Assembly: GCA_026168455.1 (NCBI GenBank)
Contig: CM047425.1
Coordinates: 20,786,648-20,850,647 of the forward strand
DNA from: Theocolax elegans
Lineage: Eukaryota; Arthropoda; Insecta; Hymenoptera; Cerocephalidae
Direction: 5' to 3'
Length of the DNA stretch: 64,000 nt
In this document: piece after piece, positions 9,546 through 20,721 of the stretch
Numbering within the stretch: the stretch's first letter is position 1
How the letters are laid out: each line of letters starts with the position of its first letter
Position numbers and translations under genes: made by a program
The notes under the pieces: generated by a model
The model's input: the letters and a program-made list of their open reading frames with translations, nothing else
The model's database searches: none
Told to the model about the DNA's origin: nothing

Positions 9546-11462
9546 TTATTTGTAAGGCTTGCCGCACAAGACTCCTGCAACCAGGGTAGTCTTCTTCCAC
9601 AAAATTGTTGATTTCCTGTCAAAACAATTTTCGGGAGTTAAAGACAATTTAAAATAAAACATTTCAGAAATTAACATTGAATTAAATAAAGGGAACCAGG
9701 GTTGAGTTGGCCAATTCGGTACTACAACAATTCCCTTTGAACCCTCGTTTTTAATTTTTTGTAAAACCTTTGATATAACAGCGAATGGAGGAAATGCGTA
9801 AAAATAATAGGATTTCCACGAAATTGTGAATGCATCTACGGTTATTGCATCTGGATCTTTTTTCCAGGAAATATATGTATTACACTTAGTGTTTTCTCTG
9901 CTCGCGAATAAATCTATGTCAGGTTGTCCAAATTTTTTAACAATATTTACAAATTCTCCATCACTTAATTCGTATTCGGTGTTTGACTTTAACCTACGCG
10001 ATTCAAAATCTGCCTCAATATTTTTCTCCGAAGTTATATACGAAGCAAACAACCATATTTTTCTAGTTTCACACCATTGCCATATTTCTTTCGTTAATAA
10101 ATTTAAATGTTCAAATTGTACTCCCCCCATTCTATTTATATAAGAAATAGCAGTTGTGTTGTCAATTCTTAACAAAATTTGGCAATTTTTTAAATGGTTT
10201 GTAAAACATTTTAGACCAAAAAACGAAGCTAACAATTCTAAGTGGTTTATAAACAATTTCTTTTCCTCATCTTTCCAAAACCCATTGGTACTCTGTCCGT
10301 TACAATACGCGCCCCAACCTGTAAGCGAAGCGTCAGAGAATATTTCTAAATCAAAAACCTGATTTCTAATAGGATTATTCGATATAAAAACATTAGATTT
10401 CCACCAATTAAATTCATGCATAACTGTTTCAGAAATAATTAAACTAGCATCATAATTATCACAATTAGTTTTAAGTGCCAAATATTTTAATCTCTCACTT
10501 GCTTTTGTGTAAGCCCAACCATAATTCACAGCAGGACAACATGAAACTAATGTTCCTAACAATTTTGCGAATTCTCTAATTATACATTTTTTATTCAATT
10601 TGTAATTGTTTAATTGGTTGAATACTTTTTCTTTTTTCTCGAATGGCAATTCTATTATCATCCTTTTTGAATTATATGTAAAACCAAGATAAGTACATAT
10701 TTTACTTGGTACTATCTTACTTTTTGTATAATTTATAATAAATCCTAATTCTTGTAGTAGTTCTATTGTTTTATTTACGTTTAATAAACAATTTGAATAA
10801 GAATCTCCAAATAAAAGCAAATCATCTAAATATATTACTGATATTAAATTCAAACTTCTCAATTTTGATATTACTGGCTTTAACAGCTTAGTGAAAACAT
10901 AAGGTGCCGAACTAAGACCAAATGGTAGACAAGTAAATTGATAAATTTGTTTTTTAAATATAAATCTTAAATATTTTCTATAGTATTCATCAACAGAAAT
11001 TAGATAATATGCATCTTTAAGATCTATAGTAGCCATATAACAGTCTGGAGATATTAATTTTAAAACAGTTTTGTGATCCTCTAATTTAAAATGGTGAGTT
11101 ATTACAAATTTGTTGAAATTTTTTAAATTTATTATAATTCTGTATGAACCATCTGTTTTTTGTCTCAGAAAAAAATTCGATATAAATTGATTCTTATTAC
11201 TTTTACACTTTTCAATGGCTCCTTTATCAATTAATTGAGTAATTAAATCTGCAATTTGAATTTCTTCTTTACGTGTGTAAATCTTTTCTTTTGCTACCTT
11301 ATGTTGAAAAACCTTTTTTACTATAGGTATTTTATAACCTCTAATATAGGATAAAATAATTGGATCATGTGTTAATTTCTTCCAATTTTCAATAAATAAT
11401 CGTAGCCTACCCCCTGTATTACTTACAGAATTTACGATCGTCGCCTCAGATAATCCTGAGGC
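9546..11462 (-). CDS. DIRS reverse transcriptase / RNase H / methyltransferase-like polyprotein
   Basis: Copies the element RNA into DNA. The frame is open from 11639 to 9546 and has no ATG until 11036 (MATIDLKDAYY), which is already inside the RT core; conserved RT sequence (GGRLRLFIENW, YRIIINLKNFNKF) lies upstream of it. The start given, 11462, is the first codon after the proposed -1 frameshift from gag, making 638 codons. Numbered from the Met at 11036: LPFG at 37-40, catalytic YLDD at 69-72; RNase H Asp235 (FSDAS), Glu267 (HLELLA), Asp292 (RIDNTT), Asp343 (EADFESR); then a DIRS-type methyltransferase-like tail at about 371-450 (DLFASR, DAF, YAFPPF, PNWPTQPWFP). No internal stops. The overlap with gag is in frame -1, and the last 73 nt overlap the recombinase frame. 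Confidence 0.93.
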   Translation of the reverse strand, partial: ASGLSEATIVNSVSNTGGRLRLFIENWKKLTHDPIILSYIRGYKIPIVKKVFQHKVAKEKIYTRKEEIQIADLITQLIDKGAIEKCKSNKNQFISNFFLRQKTDGSYRIIINLKNFNKFVITHHFKLEDHKTVLKLISPDCYMATIDLKDAYYLISVDEYYRKYLRFIFKKQIYQFTCLPFGLSSAPYVFTKLLKPVISKLRSLNLISVIYLDDLLLFGDSYSNCLLNVNKTIELLQELGFIINYTKSKIVPSKICTYLGFTYNSKRMIIELPFEKKEKVFNQLNNYKLNKKCIIREFAKLLGTLVSCCPAVNYGWAYTKASERLKYLALKTNCDNYDASLIISETVMHEFNWWKSNVFISNNPIRNQVFDLEIFSDASLTGWGAYCNGQSTNGFWKDEEKKLFINHLELLASFFGLKCFTNHLKNCQILLRIDNTTAISYINRMGGVQFEHLNLLTKEIWQWCETRKIWLFASYITSEKNIEADFESRRLKSNTEYELSDGEFVNIVKKFGQPDIDLFASRENTKCNTYISWKKDPDAITVDAFTISWKSYYFYAFPPFAVISKVLQKIKNEGSKGIVVVPNWPTQPWFPLFNSMLISEMFYFKLSLTPENCFDRKSTILWKKTTLVAGVLCGKPYK

Positions 11463-12916
11463 TTTTTTGATTGATTCGTGTAATGGTGCGACCGTGGACG
11501 TCCCTTGTTCAGCGACGAAAAATTCGTTTTGCGCCCGCTCGTCGACTCCCCGTATTCCTTGTTCTTCGTTGGTCGAGGCGGGCCCTTCGAGTTTTTTGAA
11601 TATTTCGAAGGTGTAAAGCGTGACTGTGGTTTCAAATCTTTACACGCAGACTCCATGTTTTTTGCCGATTTTATTGTTTCTTCAAGATTTTTTCCAAACA
11701 AAAATTCATCAACATTGGTCCCTTTGAATGTTTCCTTTGAGGTTGTACTAATATTGGAAAGAATCAAATTTCTGCGTATAGCTGATTCATTTCGTTGTAT
11801 TTCAACAATCATTCGGCTCGTTTCATTTAAGCAATCAAGAATAATCATATTCTCCTCTTTTTCATTTTCTTTTATGATTAATGAAATAGCCTTTCCGATC
11901 GCACCAATGCAAGCTGTTAATTTTTCTTGTTTTTCCACTATGCGAGCATCTCTCTCAATTACAGAACGAGAATTTTTCAAAACTAATTTCAATTCGTCGT
12001 TTAATTTAGGTGGATCGATTAGAATACAATTAGCTGGTGGAGGGTATTTTTTAATAAATTCTTTTATTTCTTCTTTCGACAGACCTTTGTTTAAAATATC
12101 TTCCCATCGACCACTTAATTCTTTGTGAATTTCGGGGGCAAGAACTCGCTTCTCAAACACGCTTTTGCTTATAACCTTCAAAACGTTGTCGCTCATGATT
12201 TCAGTGGGCTCTTTGACTGTTTTTTCATTATTATTATCCACATTATTACTTTTATCAGTAGTAGAATTTGGGATCTCTCTTGAATTTGAACGCGAGGTGC
12301 GATCTATTGAGTGGCTGCGACTACCTAATAACCAATATAATTGTATAATATTTTTCTAATTATTTTATTTTCCAATATAAAATTATTTCAATTTAATCAG
12401 TAATAGTCTTCTTACAGCTTAGAGTCTGCAAGGAATTATTATTTATGTATAATTATGACGACAAAATCGAGTAATAACTCGCCCACAGATCAGATACTGT
12501 GAGTGTAAATAATCAAATCATTAAATGATTCATAAATTATATTATTAATAATCAAATTATTAATAAATCAATTTTTAATTTCCTGGTCGTCAATTTTATT
12601 TATTTATTTTTGCTTAACCTCTTTTATATATGTAAATATATACATATATATACTTTTTGTATATATAAAAAATAATCAAGAATTGTTTGCAATTCTTACG
12701 GCTGTATCGAGGTGATAAGGGTGAACGAGATCTTGTAGATGAGTTAGAGCTGGTATAGCTGCTACTACTCTCAGAGCTCGTGGAACTTGTGCTACTGTTT
12801 CGTCTTCTTTGATGTCTTTTCTTATTATACTTTTTCTTCTGCTTTTTTTCTAATTTTTTAATCCTTTTGTACATTGATTTAAAATCTTCTTTTTTCTTAT
12901 TTTTTCTCGAACCCAT
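11432..12916 (-). CDS. DIRS gag-like ORF1 with one predicted intron (join 12700-12916, 11432-12324)
   Basis: Presumed nucleic-acid-binding structural protein. Exon 1 starts at an ATG (12916) and encodes 72 aa: a Lys/Arg-rich coil (about 6-39), then a Ser-rich run ending SRSPLSPRYS. Exon 2 encodes the gag body, including KYPPPANC and PPKLNDELK, similar to DIRS ORF1 proteins as I know them, and a basic C-terminus. Exon 2 alone has no ATG: its 269-codon frame would start at GTG (12241) and stays open to 12358 upstream. Joining at donor CC|GTAAGAAT and acceptor TTATTAG|GTAG restores phase (1 nt + 2 nt make one Arg codon) and fuses two Ser/Arg-rich stretches seamlessly. Predicted product 369 aa. 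The alternative is a GTG or other non-AUG start in exon 2 and a separate basic ORF upstream. Confidence 0.8.
11443..11468 (-). promoter_or_regulatory. Candidate -1 ribosomal frameshift signal (gag to RT)
   Basis: On the coding strand the gag codons read TCA AAA AAG CCT, containing A AAA AAG (11468-11462) in exactly the phase needed for -1 slippage, 10 codons before the gag stop. After slippage the next codon is GCC and the RT frame continues without interruption. A perfect 7-bp hairpin follows: GCCTCAG, loop GATTAT, CTGAGGC (11462-11443). The stem begins at the last base of the heptamer, closer than the usual 5-9 nt spacer of eukaryotic frameshift sites. Either the lower pairs open in the ribosome or another downstream fold is the real stimulator. 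Confidence 0.6.
12325..12699 (-). other. Predicted spliceosomal intron in DIRS gag
   Basis: 375 bp, GT (12699-12698) to AG (12326-12325), with donor GTAAGA and acceptor TTGGTTATTAG. The polypyrimidine tract is weak. Exon 1 runs into stop codons inside this segment within 30 codons. Splicing restores one frame of 370 codons including the stop (217 + 893 nt = 1110 nt, divisible by three). Confidence 0.6.
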
Positions 12917-12955
12917 AATTTAGGTTATACGTCCGATCAATTTGACACAAATTGA

Positions 12956-13089
12956 AAGAATGAAGTATAATCTGAAGAAAGACAATGATCCATATGCGAC
13001 GGTATTCACATTTTTCATTATAAATACTTTAAAAATTGTGGGAATTAATCCATATTTGACACGAATCGAGAGATACTACATATTGATCT
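12956..13089 (-). repeat. DIRS 5' inverted terminal repeat
   Basis: 134 of 134 bp identical, in reverse complement, to 8160-8293. The outer 25 bp (13090-13114) are unique to the 5' end and reappear, complemented, in the internal complementary region. The gag ATG lies 40 bp inside the inner boundary, so this repeat probably carries the element's promoter. Confidence 0.93.
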
Positions 13090-13114
13090 CGAAGAAGAGG
13101 CGTGTAATACAATT

Positions 13115-16100
13115 TGTATTATTATTATATATTTATATTATTATATAAAAAAACTTGATTACTGTGTTATAAAACTAAAGAGTATTAACCCTTTTATGGA
13201 ATTAAAAAGTAGTACCTCCATATCAAGATTCACTAAAAATCACGAAATAAGTGAAAATTTTATCGTAAGATCTTGCTTCAGTATGGAGAATTAATAAAGT
13301 AAATTTTCTACTACTAAGAATTTTCTTAAATTTTATATATAGATGTTGTACACCAATTTCAACTAATGATTATTATTGTTACTCTTTTATTTTAATCATT
13401 ATTCGCAGTTTTTTGTAAACGTATACTGTTATATTTATTTATTTATTTAAGATGTATGTGTAACATTGTAATAAAACTACTGGATATATAATGAATTATT
13501 AGTAACGTGTCAGCTAATGTTGCGTGATCTATTCAATTGCAACGAAACGTATAATTTCAATAATTCCGAGACTAGTCGATAATTATCTTTAATTAGTGCA
13601 ATCGGAAAAATCATTTTCCTTGAGTTCACTACACTTGCATTAAAGAGATAGTGATCGAGAATTGCGTAACACAAACAAAAATGAAATCTGCACCTACAAG
13701 AATCTTATTATATATATATTTATATACCTATATGTGTATACCAAGAGTTATATAATTGTATAATTACAATACCATACATTTATAAAATACACAATTTTAA
13801 AAGGAAATGCATTTTAGAGTTTTAATTGACCAAGAAAATGCAAAATTGAATGTATTACGAAACCTAAAAAAAGTTGTCATATCCATTGTTCAATATAAAA
13901 TCAATCCATTCGTTATAAATATAAAATAAAATTTCACTTTTAATTGAATGACAATATCATTACCTAGTTAATTCGACGAAACTTATTTAAAACGTAAATA
14001 AAAATAATGTCTTATTTTTGTTCATCATTATTTTAAAGTTTTCATCCGCTTTCTCAATCATTCGTGATTTCCCTAATTTCCTTCTCGACTTCCTTTCGGC
14101 GGTTCTCGTTACCGCGGCAAGCGAGCGAACAGTCGCAATTGAATTCACGCTGCTTTGACTCTCCGTCGACAAGTGAAACGATAAGCGCCGACGATTTTAT
14201 CGACAGTATACGATATATCGAGAGACTTTCTATTCCTCTAACGCTCTTGAGCCGACGTTGAGTGCGATCATAGCGCGCGCATCCGGGGATAGAAAACTTG
14301 TGGAAAAATTTAAACCAGGAAAAATATAATATACACGCGACGTCAAATCACCAGGGAGAACGATCGATACCTCCTTAATTAGACATTTTCCATCAATAAT
14401 TAATCGAACTATTTTTATCAACTCTTCTACTTTATTCGAATAATTTGTCATTGGTGTAGCTTTACATTTCTACGTTACGCATTTTAATAATTTAAACAAT
14501 TAAATTAATTAGTTTTTGTAATTAGCTGCGATTAAATAATGAGTTAATAATTGCGATCTTTAAAAATGATACACTAATACGAGTAATAACTAACGAAAAT
14601 GATCGAACACACACAGAGTTGAACACTCAGGCACACCGTTACAAAATTCCGTTGCGAAAGCGGGGATCGAGAATCGGCACAAGGCGATTGCGCTCATTAG
14701 AGGCGCTTTTCCTTCGGGCTGAGTGGTCGCGTAGCGTTGGTGAGCCCTTTATAAGGTAATGCGAGAGGCGTCCGCCTCGAATTTTTGAGTTATGGATTTC
14801 GTAGCATATCGAGGATCGAATCGCCATCAGGGCTGATTCTTGTATGGAAGAGACCTTGCTAAATGTCGAGCAAGGAAATGTGAACCAAGGTTTTGCGGTC
14901 GCAAGTGCGTAGTGAACTTTTTTGGTACAACTCGTTTTTTTGGGAGATTGTGTTTTATTTATATATTTAGATCGTTTTAGTATTGCAATTCTTAATTTTC
15001 ATTTGCTAAGTTCGAATGAGTTGGAGTATTTAAATTTGGATTGTAATTTAATTTGTGATGAAATTTAATTAGTTAATACTTTTGTATTTATGTCAGCATT
15101 ATACAAGCGAGTTGGTATTAATTATACATTATCGATGTCGCATGATAATCTTAATGTATACTTTTAATTTTAATTTATTCTTAGATTTATTATTTAAATG
15201 AAAGAATATTAATTGTATACTGCTAAGTTGCAGAATGTGGTATACAAAAAATGAATAATTATATGATTCAATTTTGATGAAGTTTATAATCACGTTTAAT
15301 GTAGTAATTCAGATAAATAAATTTTTTTGCAAACTTACAAATATACAGTAGTTTTAGAATAAATAATTATTAATTTCATCGTTTAGTTGAGTAATGATAA
15401 CCCAATAAATTAAAAATCAGCATATTTTTTGTGTTTGCAACATTAACAGACAAACATTATCACAATTATCAATGTAGCTTTATATCTCTTATTATTTTTT
15501 ATCAAATTATTATGCCAAAAATTAACGTAGCACCCGCATATAACTCATTTTAAAAAATGAAATGTATGTTAAATAAAAATGTGTACTGAAAAACTATATG
15601 CATACCATTTTCTGTGAGAGTAGCCTTTACTGATAGTGTGGAAGATATAAAATACACATAAATAATATTCATATACATTTATTTTACATATATTATTTGC
15701 CCGTTATAATGACCACGCCGTTAACGTTTACCCATATACTCGTAAAGAAATCGTTGTGAAATTGAAGCAGTCGTGAAATTATAAATAACTATGTAATAGC
15801 CTCGTTAGAATCCACAAACTTTAATACGTACGTTTTATTTGCAATATTCATTAATCATTTATTGAGCAAAGAAAATTAAAAATTTTCATATAGGATTACG
15901 TATTTACTTGTAATATTTCCGAAATGTGTGACATCTTTTGGTAAAGCTGTATTATACCTCTTTTATTGTTCAAATATTTTTGTACATAACAAATGTAAAT
16001 TGTTTTATTTTAATTTTTGTTATAATAAATAATTTAAAATAACCAAACAACTTGCATTTGCAATTAGAATAATAATTACCAAAGTAAAAATGCATTTAAA

Positions 16101-19100
16101 TATACTGAATGGGATATGAAAAACTCATACTTGCATTTTATAGCATAGAAAATTATAAAATTACGATTATAAACGGTTACTTAACCGTAATTGATGCAGT
16201 TACATATTACATTCGAATGATAAAAGGTTAGATATTTGACACTTGTAATGATTAATTAAATAAAAACTAACTGAAATCAACGAGAAGTAATCACCCAATA
16301 TCCTAGAAAGTAAAAGAAAATTACTAAAAACTAAAACGATAGTATATAATTTGTTAATAGTTTTACGATACGATTAAATTACGATGTGTTTAACCGTAAT
16401 TTGTGAGATAAAAAAAGTTATAATATTATCATCGCATTACGAAATAAATAACTTATTTATAATCTAGTCGAGCAATTTGTGTGTGTATATATATATTTAC
16501 TTACAATTACCAGACATTACGTCTAGTTAACGTATGCATAAATTTTCAATTCTATAACTCTAATTAAAATTCCACGTATCCCTCGCAAATTCTTAGATTC
16601 AAAGCTGTACGTGCCGAAATACTATTAATCCCACCTAAAAATGCAATTAATCGTCGAAATCGTCCTTAAGATCTTAAATGGCAAGTATAACTGTAAAGGA
16701 TCGAGTTAGGTACGCGTTGCATCAACGTCCGCGTGATAATTAAAGCCCCGTATAATAATTTTAAACGAAACATTTAACACGGGGTCCTCGAGCTTCCTAG
16801 TCTCTGAAATCGTATTTAACGATCGTGTTTATCGAGTAGCCTCCTACCTCTATAGAAAGAGAAAAACAAAAATTGCAGGAAGTAGCTGAAAATCGTTAGG
16901 CGTAAGTTTCGCGGGACTGCATTGCGTCAGAGGTATACATTAACGTACGTGTTAACATGCACCTCGCGTATCTATACGTGTATATAGTACATATGTATGC
17001 GTAACTAATACAAAAAGCACATACACATCTGTACGAGTGTGGCTACTGAAAGTTTTCTATCGTCCGGGCAATTGGGTTACCGGAACGCCAATGCAACTAT
17101 TGTCGCGAATGGACATTTAAATGGGTGCTGCACAATCACCTCGTAAAAAAATCCCTGGCTATAACCTCACCGCTGTAAACTGATATTGTTTTGCAGGATT
17201 GGTGATACACGACCTTTTTTCCACTTTCAAATCTACGTACGTTCATTTGCTTAGGAAAAAAAGTGGGTGCTCGAGTGTCATGTTTATAATGCGACAGGGT
17301 TAAACGTCCTGAGGTTTTTGTCGGCGTAAATTGAGTTTCGTTCTTGCAACGAACCCGTTCATTTAATTTATATTTTGCTTACCTGCAGTACGAACTATCT
17401 TTTAAGTATGATGTATATATGCTATGGCTACGAGTATCATTAAAATGTAGACCGTACATTAACTTTCAATGCGATGAAAGAATTTAAATTGTAGAACAAA
17501 ATGTGGTCGGATAAAACGTGTATACTACGCAACTAACCGACATCGCTAACACGATCGCGATTTAAGAAAATTGGTCTAGATGTAATACACCTTCCATCGC
17601 TACAAAATCTTTGAGTTTGCGAATCGTTTTTATTTCGATACGACCACTTCGGATAATGCTAAATTTTGCTTAAGTAGTCATTTTGGCTTAATGGTAATCC
17701 TAAAGCTGCTAAGGTTTGTGTAATACTAAATCTTTACGAGTGTACGTATATCCATTTTAATTAATTATTTTTTAACCACGATAACTCGTATGTATTTCAA
17801 TTGGTAGGAAATCAAATATTACAAACTAGTAACAATAAATAAGCGTACACGGTTAAGCGGTATAATAGTGATTACTAATAAAAAAATGTTAACAACAGTA
17901 CCAAGTTGTTATTATATTTACTTCATTAGTTATTCATGAAATTAAAATTCTACTTTTAACCCCAAATTTTTTTAAATGTGTGCAAGCATACGACCATGAT
18001 CTGATAAACTGCAATGAGTTAACCCTCGCGCGCGTGCAGAATCCAATATGAATTCTGGAGGAAATATACTGGACTAAATAGCTCGTTACCTCTGAAATGC
18101 GTGCATTAAAAAAACTAATTTGAAAATAGTTAACGGACGTTTTCGCAATGCGGATGCAAAGAGGCTATTGTGTCACCGAGATATACTTTTCTTCGGACCG
18201 AAACAAAGTAACGAAAGTCGCTGGTACAATTGTTTTCGCAAGGCTCTACCACCGTTTGTCAGACCGGAATACATCGACAAGCACTTTAGAAAAAAAAATA
18301 CAGAACACCTTACTGTAATTGTTTTCCCCGTAATGAAGAACTCGACGATTCAAAAAGTCCTTTAGAAAGTTTACACGAACGAGTTTAAGTACGTAAATAT
18401 TCGCTAAATGCACCGACTCTCACACGCGTTAGAACCTGATAATTGTGACAGGAAAAAATCCGATGTTTTACTCGTTTTGGATTAATCTGAATGTTAATTA
18501 CTTCGATGTTTATAAATGCATGGTTATGCAACTTGTCTGAAAAAATATTTGTATGATGAAAATTATATTCTGAAAATGCTTCAACAAATTTTTGGATGTA
18601 TTATGGAAAATACGTGACGTGTTTCAATATTAAATGAAGGCTAAATTAAAAAGTTTTAATGTCACATTATAATGCAGTATTTTTGGAAGGAACAAATTTT
18701 ATTAAGACAAAGTAACTTAACATATAAAATCTGCTTTATATTCGTTAAATAAATTAAATGGTTTCGAGATTATAGTGTTAACAAAATATAGTATAGAACT
18801 TCAAACTCTAATAATATTATCGAATGTTCTAATTATCATTTTAGATTGTTAGTAAAATCAAGTAATAATAAATAAAAGTTAAAAAAAAATCGGGTAAAGT
18901 ATTCTGTAAACGAAAGTCATAATTAATCGAAATGCCAGATAATCTAACCTATAAATCTAGGCTCAAAGCTGAATTCCAGCAATTCATAATTCCAAGTGGT
19001 TTTTAATAGCCGTTGTACACGATAATTAATTATTTATACTCTGAGGCAACGGATCTTTCTAATTACTGAGATTGCACCTCCCTTAATTTGTATAACACTC

Positions 19101-20721
19101 GGCGGCCTTCGCGTGTACCTAGAGATCGTTTAAAAGCGAATTAAATCTCTCCATCTGCACAGCAGGAACGATTAATCGTCTGTGGAGAAACAGCGAGAGC
19201 GGGAGATAGAGAGAGAGGAAGTCTGAAGGAAAAGGGGTAATTGCATGTCGTTAGATCGCGAGCGGTACTTTCTCAACCGGTGTCCAATCATCTCTATATA
19301 CCATGTCAGTCGGTAAGTTAACAGTATGAACGATGTAGTTGTTACATTAGCCGCTGTGGCGCCACTATGTGGATAATCCTCATACACGACCGTTATAATT
19401 ATCTTGAATTTTATGATAAATATTTAAGTTTTTATAAACAATTTAGTAATTATACGTTCTGTTCCGTATAAATGCGAAAAGTATCTTCAAGTTGATTGTA
19501 TTTTGTATAGAAACGTTATTGGGTTTCTTTCTTACCGACGTATGATCTATCATATCGATCGATCCATGAATCACCTATCTTACCGACCATAAGTTTTATA
19601 CACAAGCTTGGTAAAGATCCCACTAGTGTCGCTATTGTATGGATCGTGTGTAGTAATTTTGTACCATTGTTTACATGAACAATAGTAGATAGTTAATCAT
19701 AAATTTATTATAATTTATATATTTGTAGTTTTTTAAACGTCACTATGTAAATATTCAAACGTTTGCATTTTTTATTACAATCGATGAAATTTTTAAATAA
19801 AATTTCGTATTCAAATATTGAAATTCGAATATTACTGAAATTATTTTTAAGAAATTTAATAAAATTAAATATTTTACATTAACATAAAAATTAGAATAGA
19901 TATTTTTAAATAATAATTTTATTTTTAATTATAGATAGATAATAATTAATTCATTGTTTCGCTTTCACTCAATTGTAGTTGTACATGTTTATGTTAATAA
20001 TTACCGTGTATACATCTTCAACAAATAATAATAAAGCAAATTTTAACATTACCTGAATCAATCAACTAATTCACCAATTTACTACTTGACTGTAGTAATA
20101 CCCATTAATTAATAACCTCGTAAAAAAAAGATCAGTTGCAAATTTATAAAACTTTTGTATTTTTATTACAGTTAAATATGATCTATAGGTAGGTTTATGA
20201 TTTTTTTTCAGATTTTGAAATCAATATTTCCAAGATAATTCTTAAGTTGAAAGGTGTAGATCCCTGTAACTTGGGTCCGACATCCCGTTAAATTTTCGCG
20301 TAAAATAGAGATACAGTTAATGTTAAAACATATTGAAAAAGTGAATAAATATTATCGAAAGTAAACCATGAAAATCTGAGGTCATCTTGGCGAAGATCCA
20401 TTGTTAACAAAGCAACTTGCTGGACGGTATGCATTGGGTATATAAGTCCGTAAATGGTAATGCAAGGGGAAAATTAAAACTGTACAAGCGAGCGGGTAAC
20501 GAGAGTCGGTCGAGCGAGCGAGCGAGCGTTATCATCGACGAAACCTTTGTTTCCGGGGCGAAAGACCCGTTGACAACCGCGAGACGAGGATATAGGCGAC
20601 GATAACGGCTCGTAGAACAACAGGGATACGCCTGTTCCCTCACTGTCCTCGACAATGCCGACAGAGCCTCGCTTTGTGCGTTTCCGCGTGGTGCGTCTTC
20701 ACTATCTATATACACACTTAC
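13115..20721. other. Long non-coding stretch, presumed intron
   Basis: AT-rich with scattered TA runs. A CpG-dense patch at about 14040-14820 holds the promoter candidate listed separately. Open frames at 13987-14827 and 18120-18365 lack splice context or recognisable similarity. A minus-strand GCAG|GTAAGC near 17379 lacks a polypyrimidine tract. No gene can be supported. Confidence 0.45.
14715..14755 (-). promoter_or_regulatory. Candidate TATA + initiator core promoter
   Basis: On the minus strand CTTATAAAGGGCTC places a TATA box at 14753-14748. ACTCAGCC, a 5-of-6 match to the insect initiator TCAGTY, follows with its A at 14720, 33 bp downstream of the first TATA base. The surrounding DNA (about 14600-14820) is CpG-rich against an AT-rich background. 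No first coding exon is evident just downstream, so any transcript start here would have a non-coding leader. Confidence 0.35.

Larger units (their letters stand above)
8089..13114 (-). mobile_element. Full-length DIRS-like tyrosine-recombinase retrotransposon
   Basis: The element runs right to left: 5' terminus at 13114, gag, RT/RNase H, tyrosine recombinase, internal complementary region, 3' terminus at 8089. This order, with inverted terminal repeats plus an internal complementary region and a tyrosine recombinase instead of an integrase, is diagnostic of the DIRS group. The boundaries were set where the ICR complementarity stops: 8089-8164 pairs with 8372-8447 (76 of 76), and 13076-13114 pairs with 8444-8482 (39 of 39). 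AATT is shared by both termini. No target-site duplication is seen, as expected for recombinase-mediated integration. All three coding frames are open, with catalytic residues present. The inverted repeats are identical. Both facts point to a recent, possibly still mobile copy. Length 5,026 bp. Confidence 0.95.

Noticed and set aside
11505..12128. 207-codon plus-strand open frame
   Set aside because: Antisense shadow of the gag exon 2 reading frame; Phe/Ser-rich translation typical of reversed Lys/Glu codons.
12942..13148. 68-codon plus-strand frame matching the frame at 8047-8289
   Set aside because: Both are translations of the two inverted terminal repeats, not genes.
17370..17395. Minus-strand GCAG|GTAAGC as another recursive splice site
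   Set aside because: No polypyrimidine tract or branch motif upstream.
18120..18365. 81-codon plus-strand frame
   Set aside because: TTG start, no splice context, no recognisable similarity.
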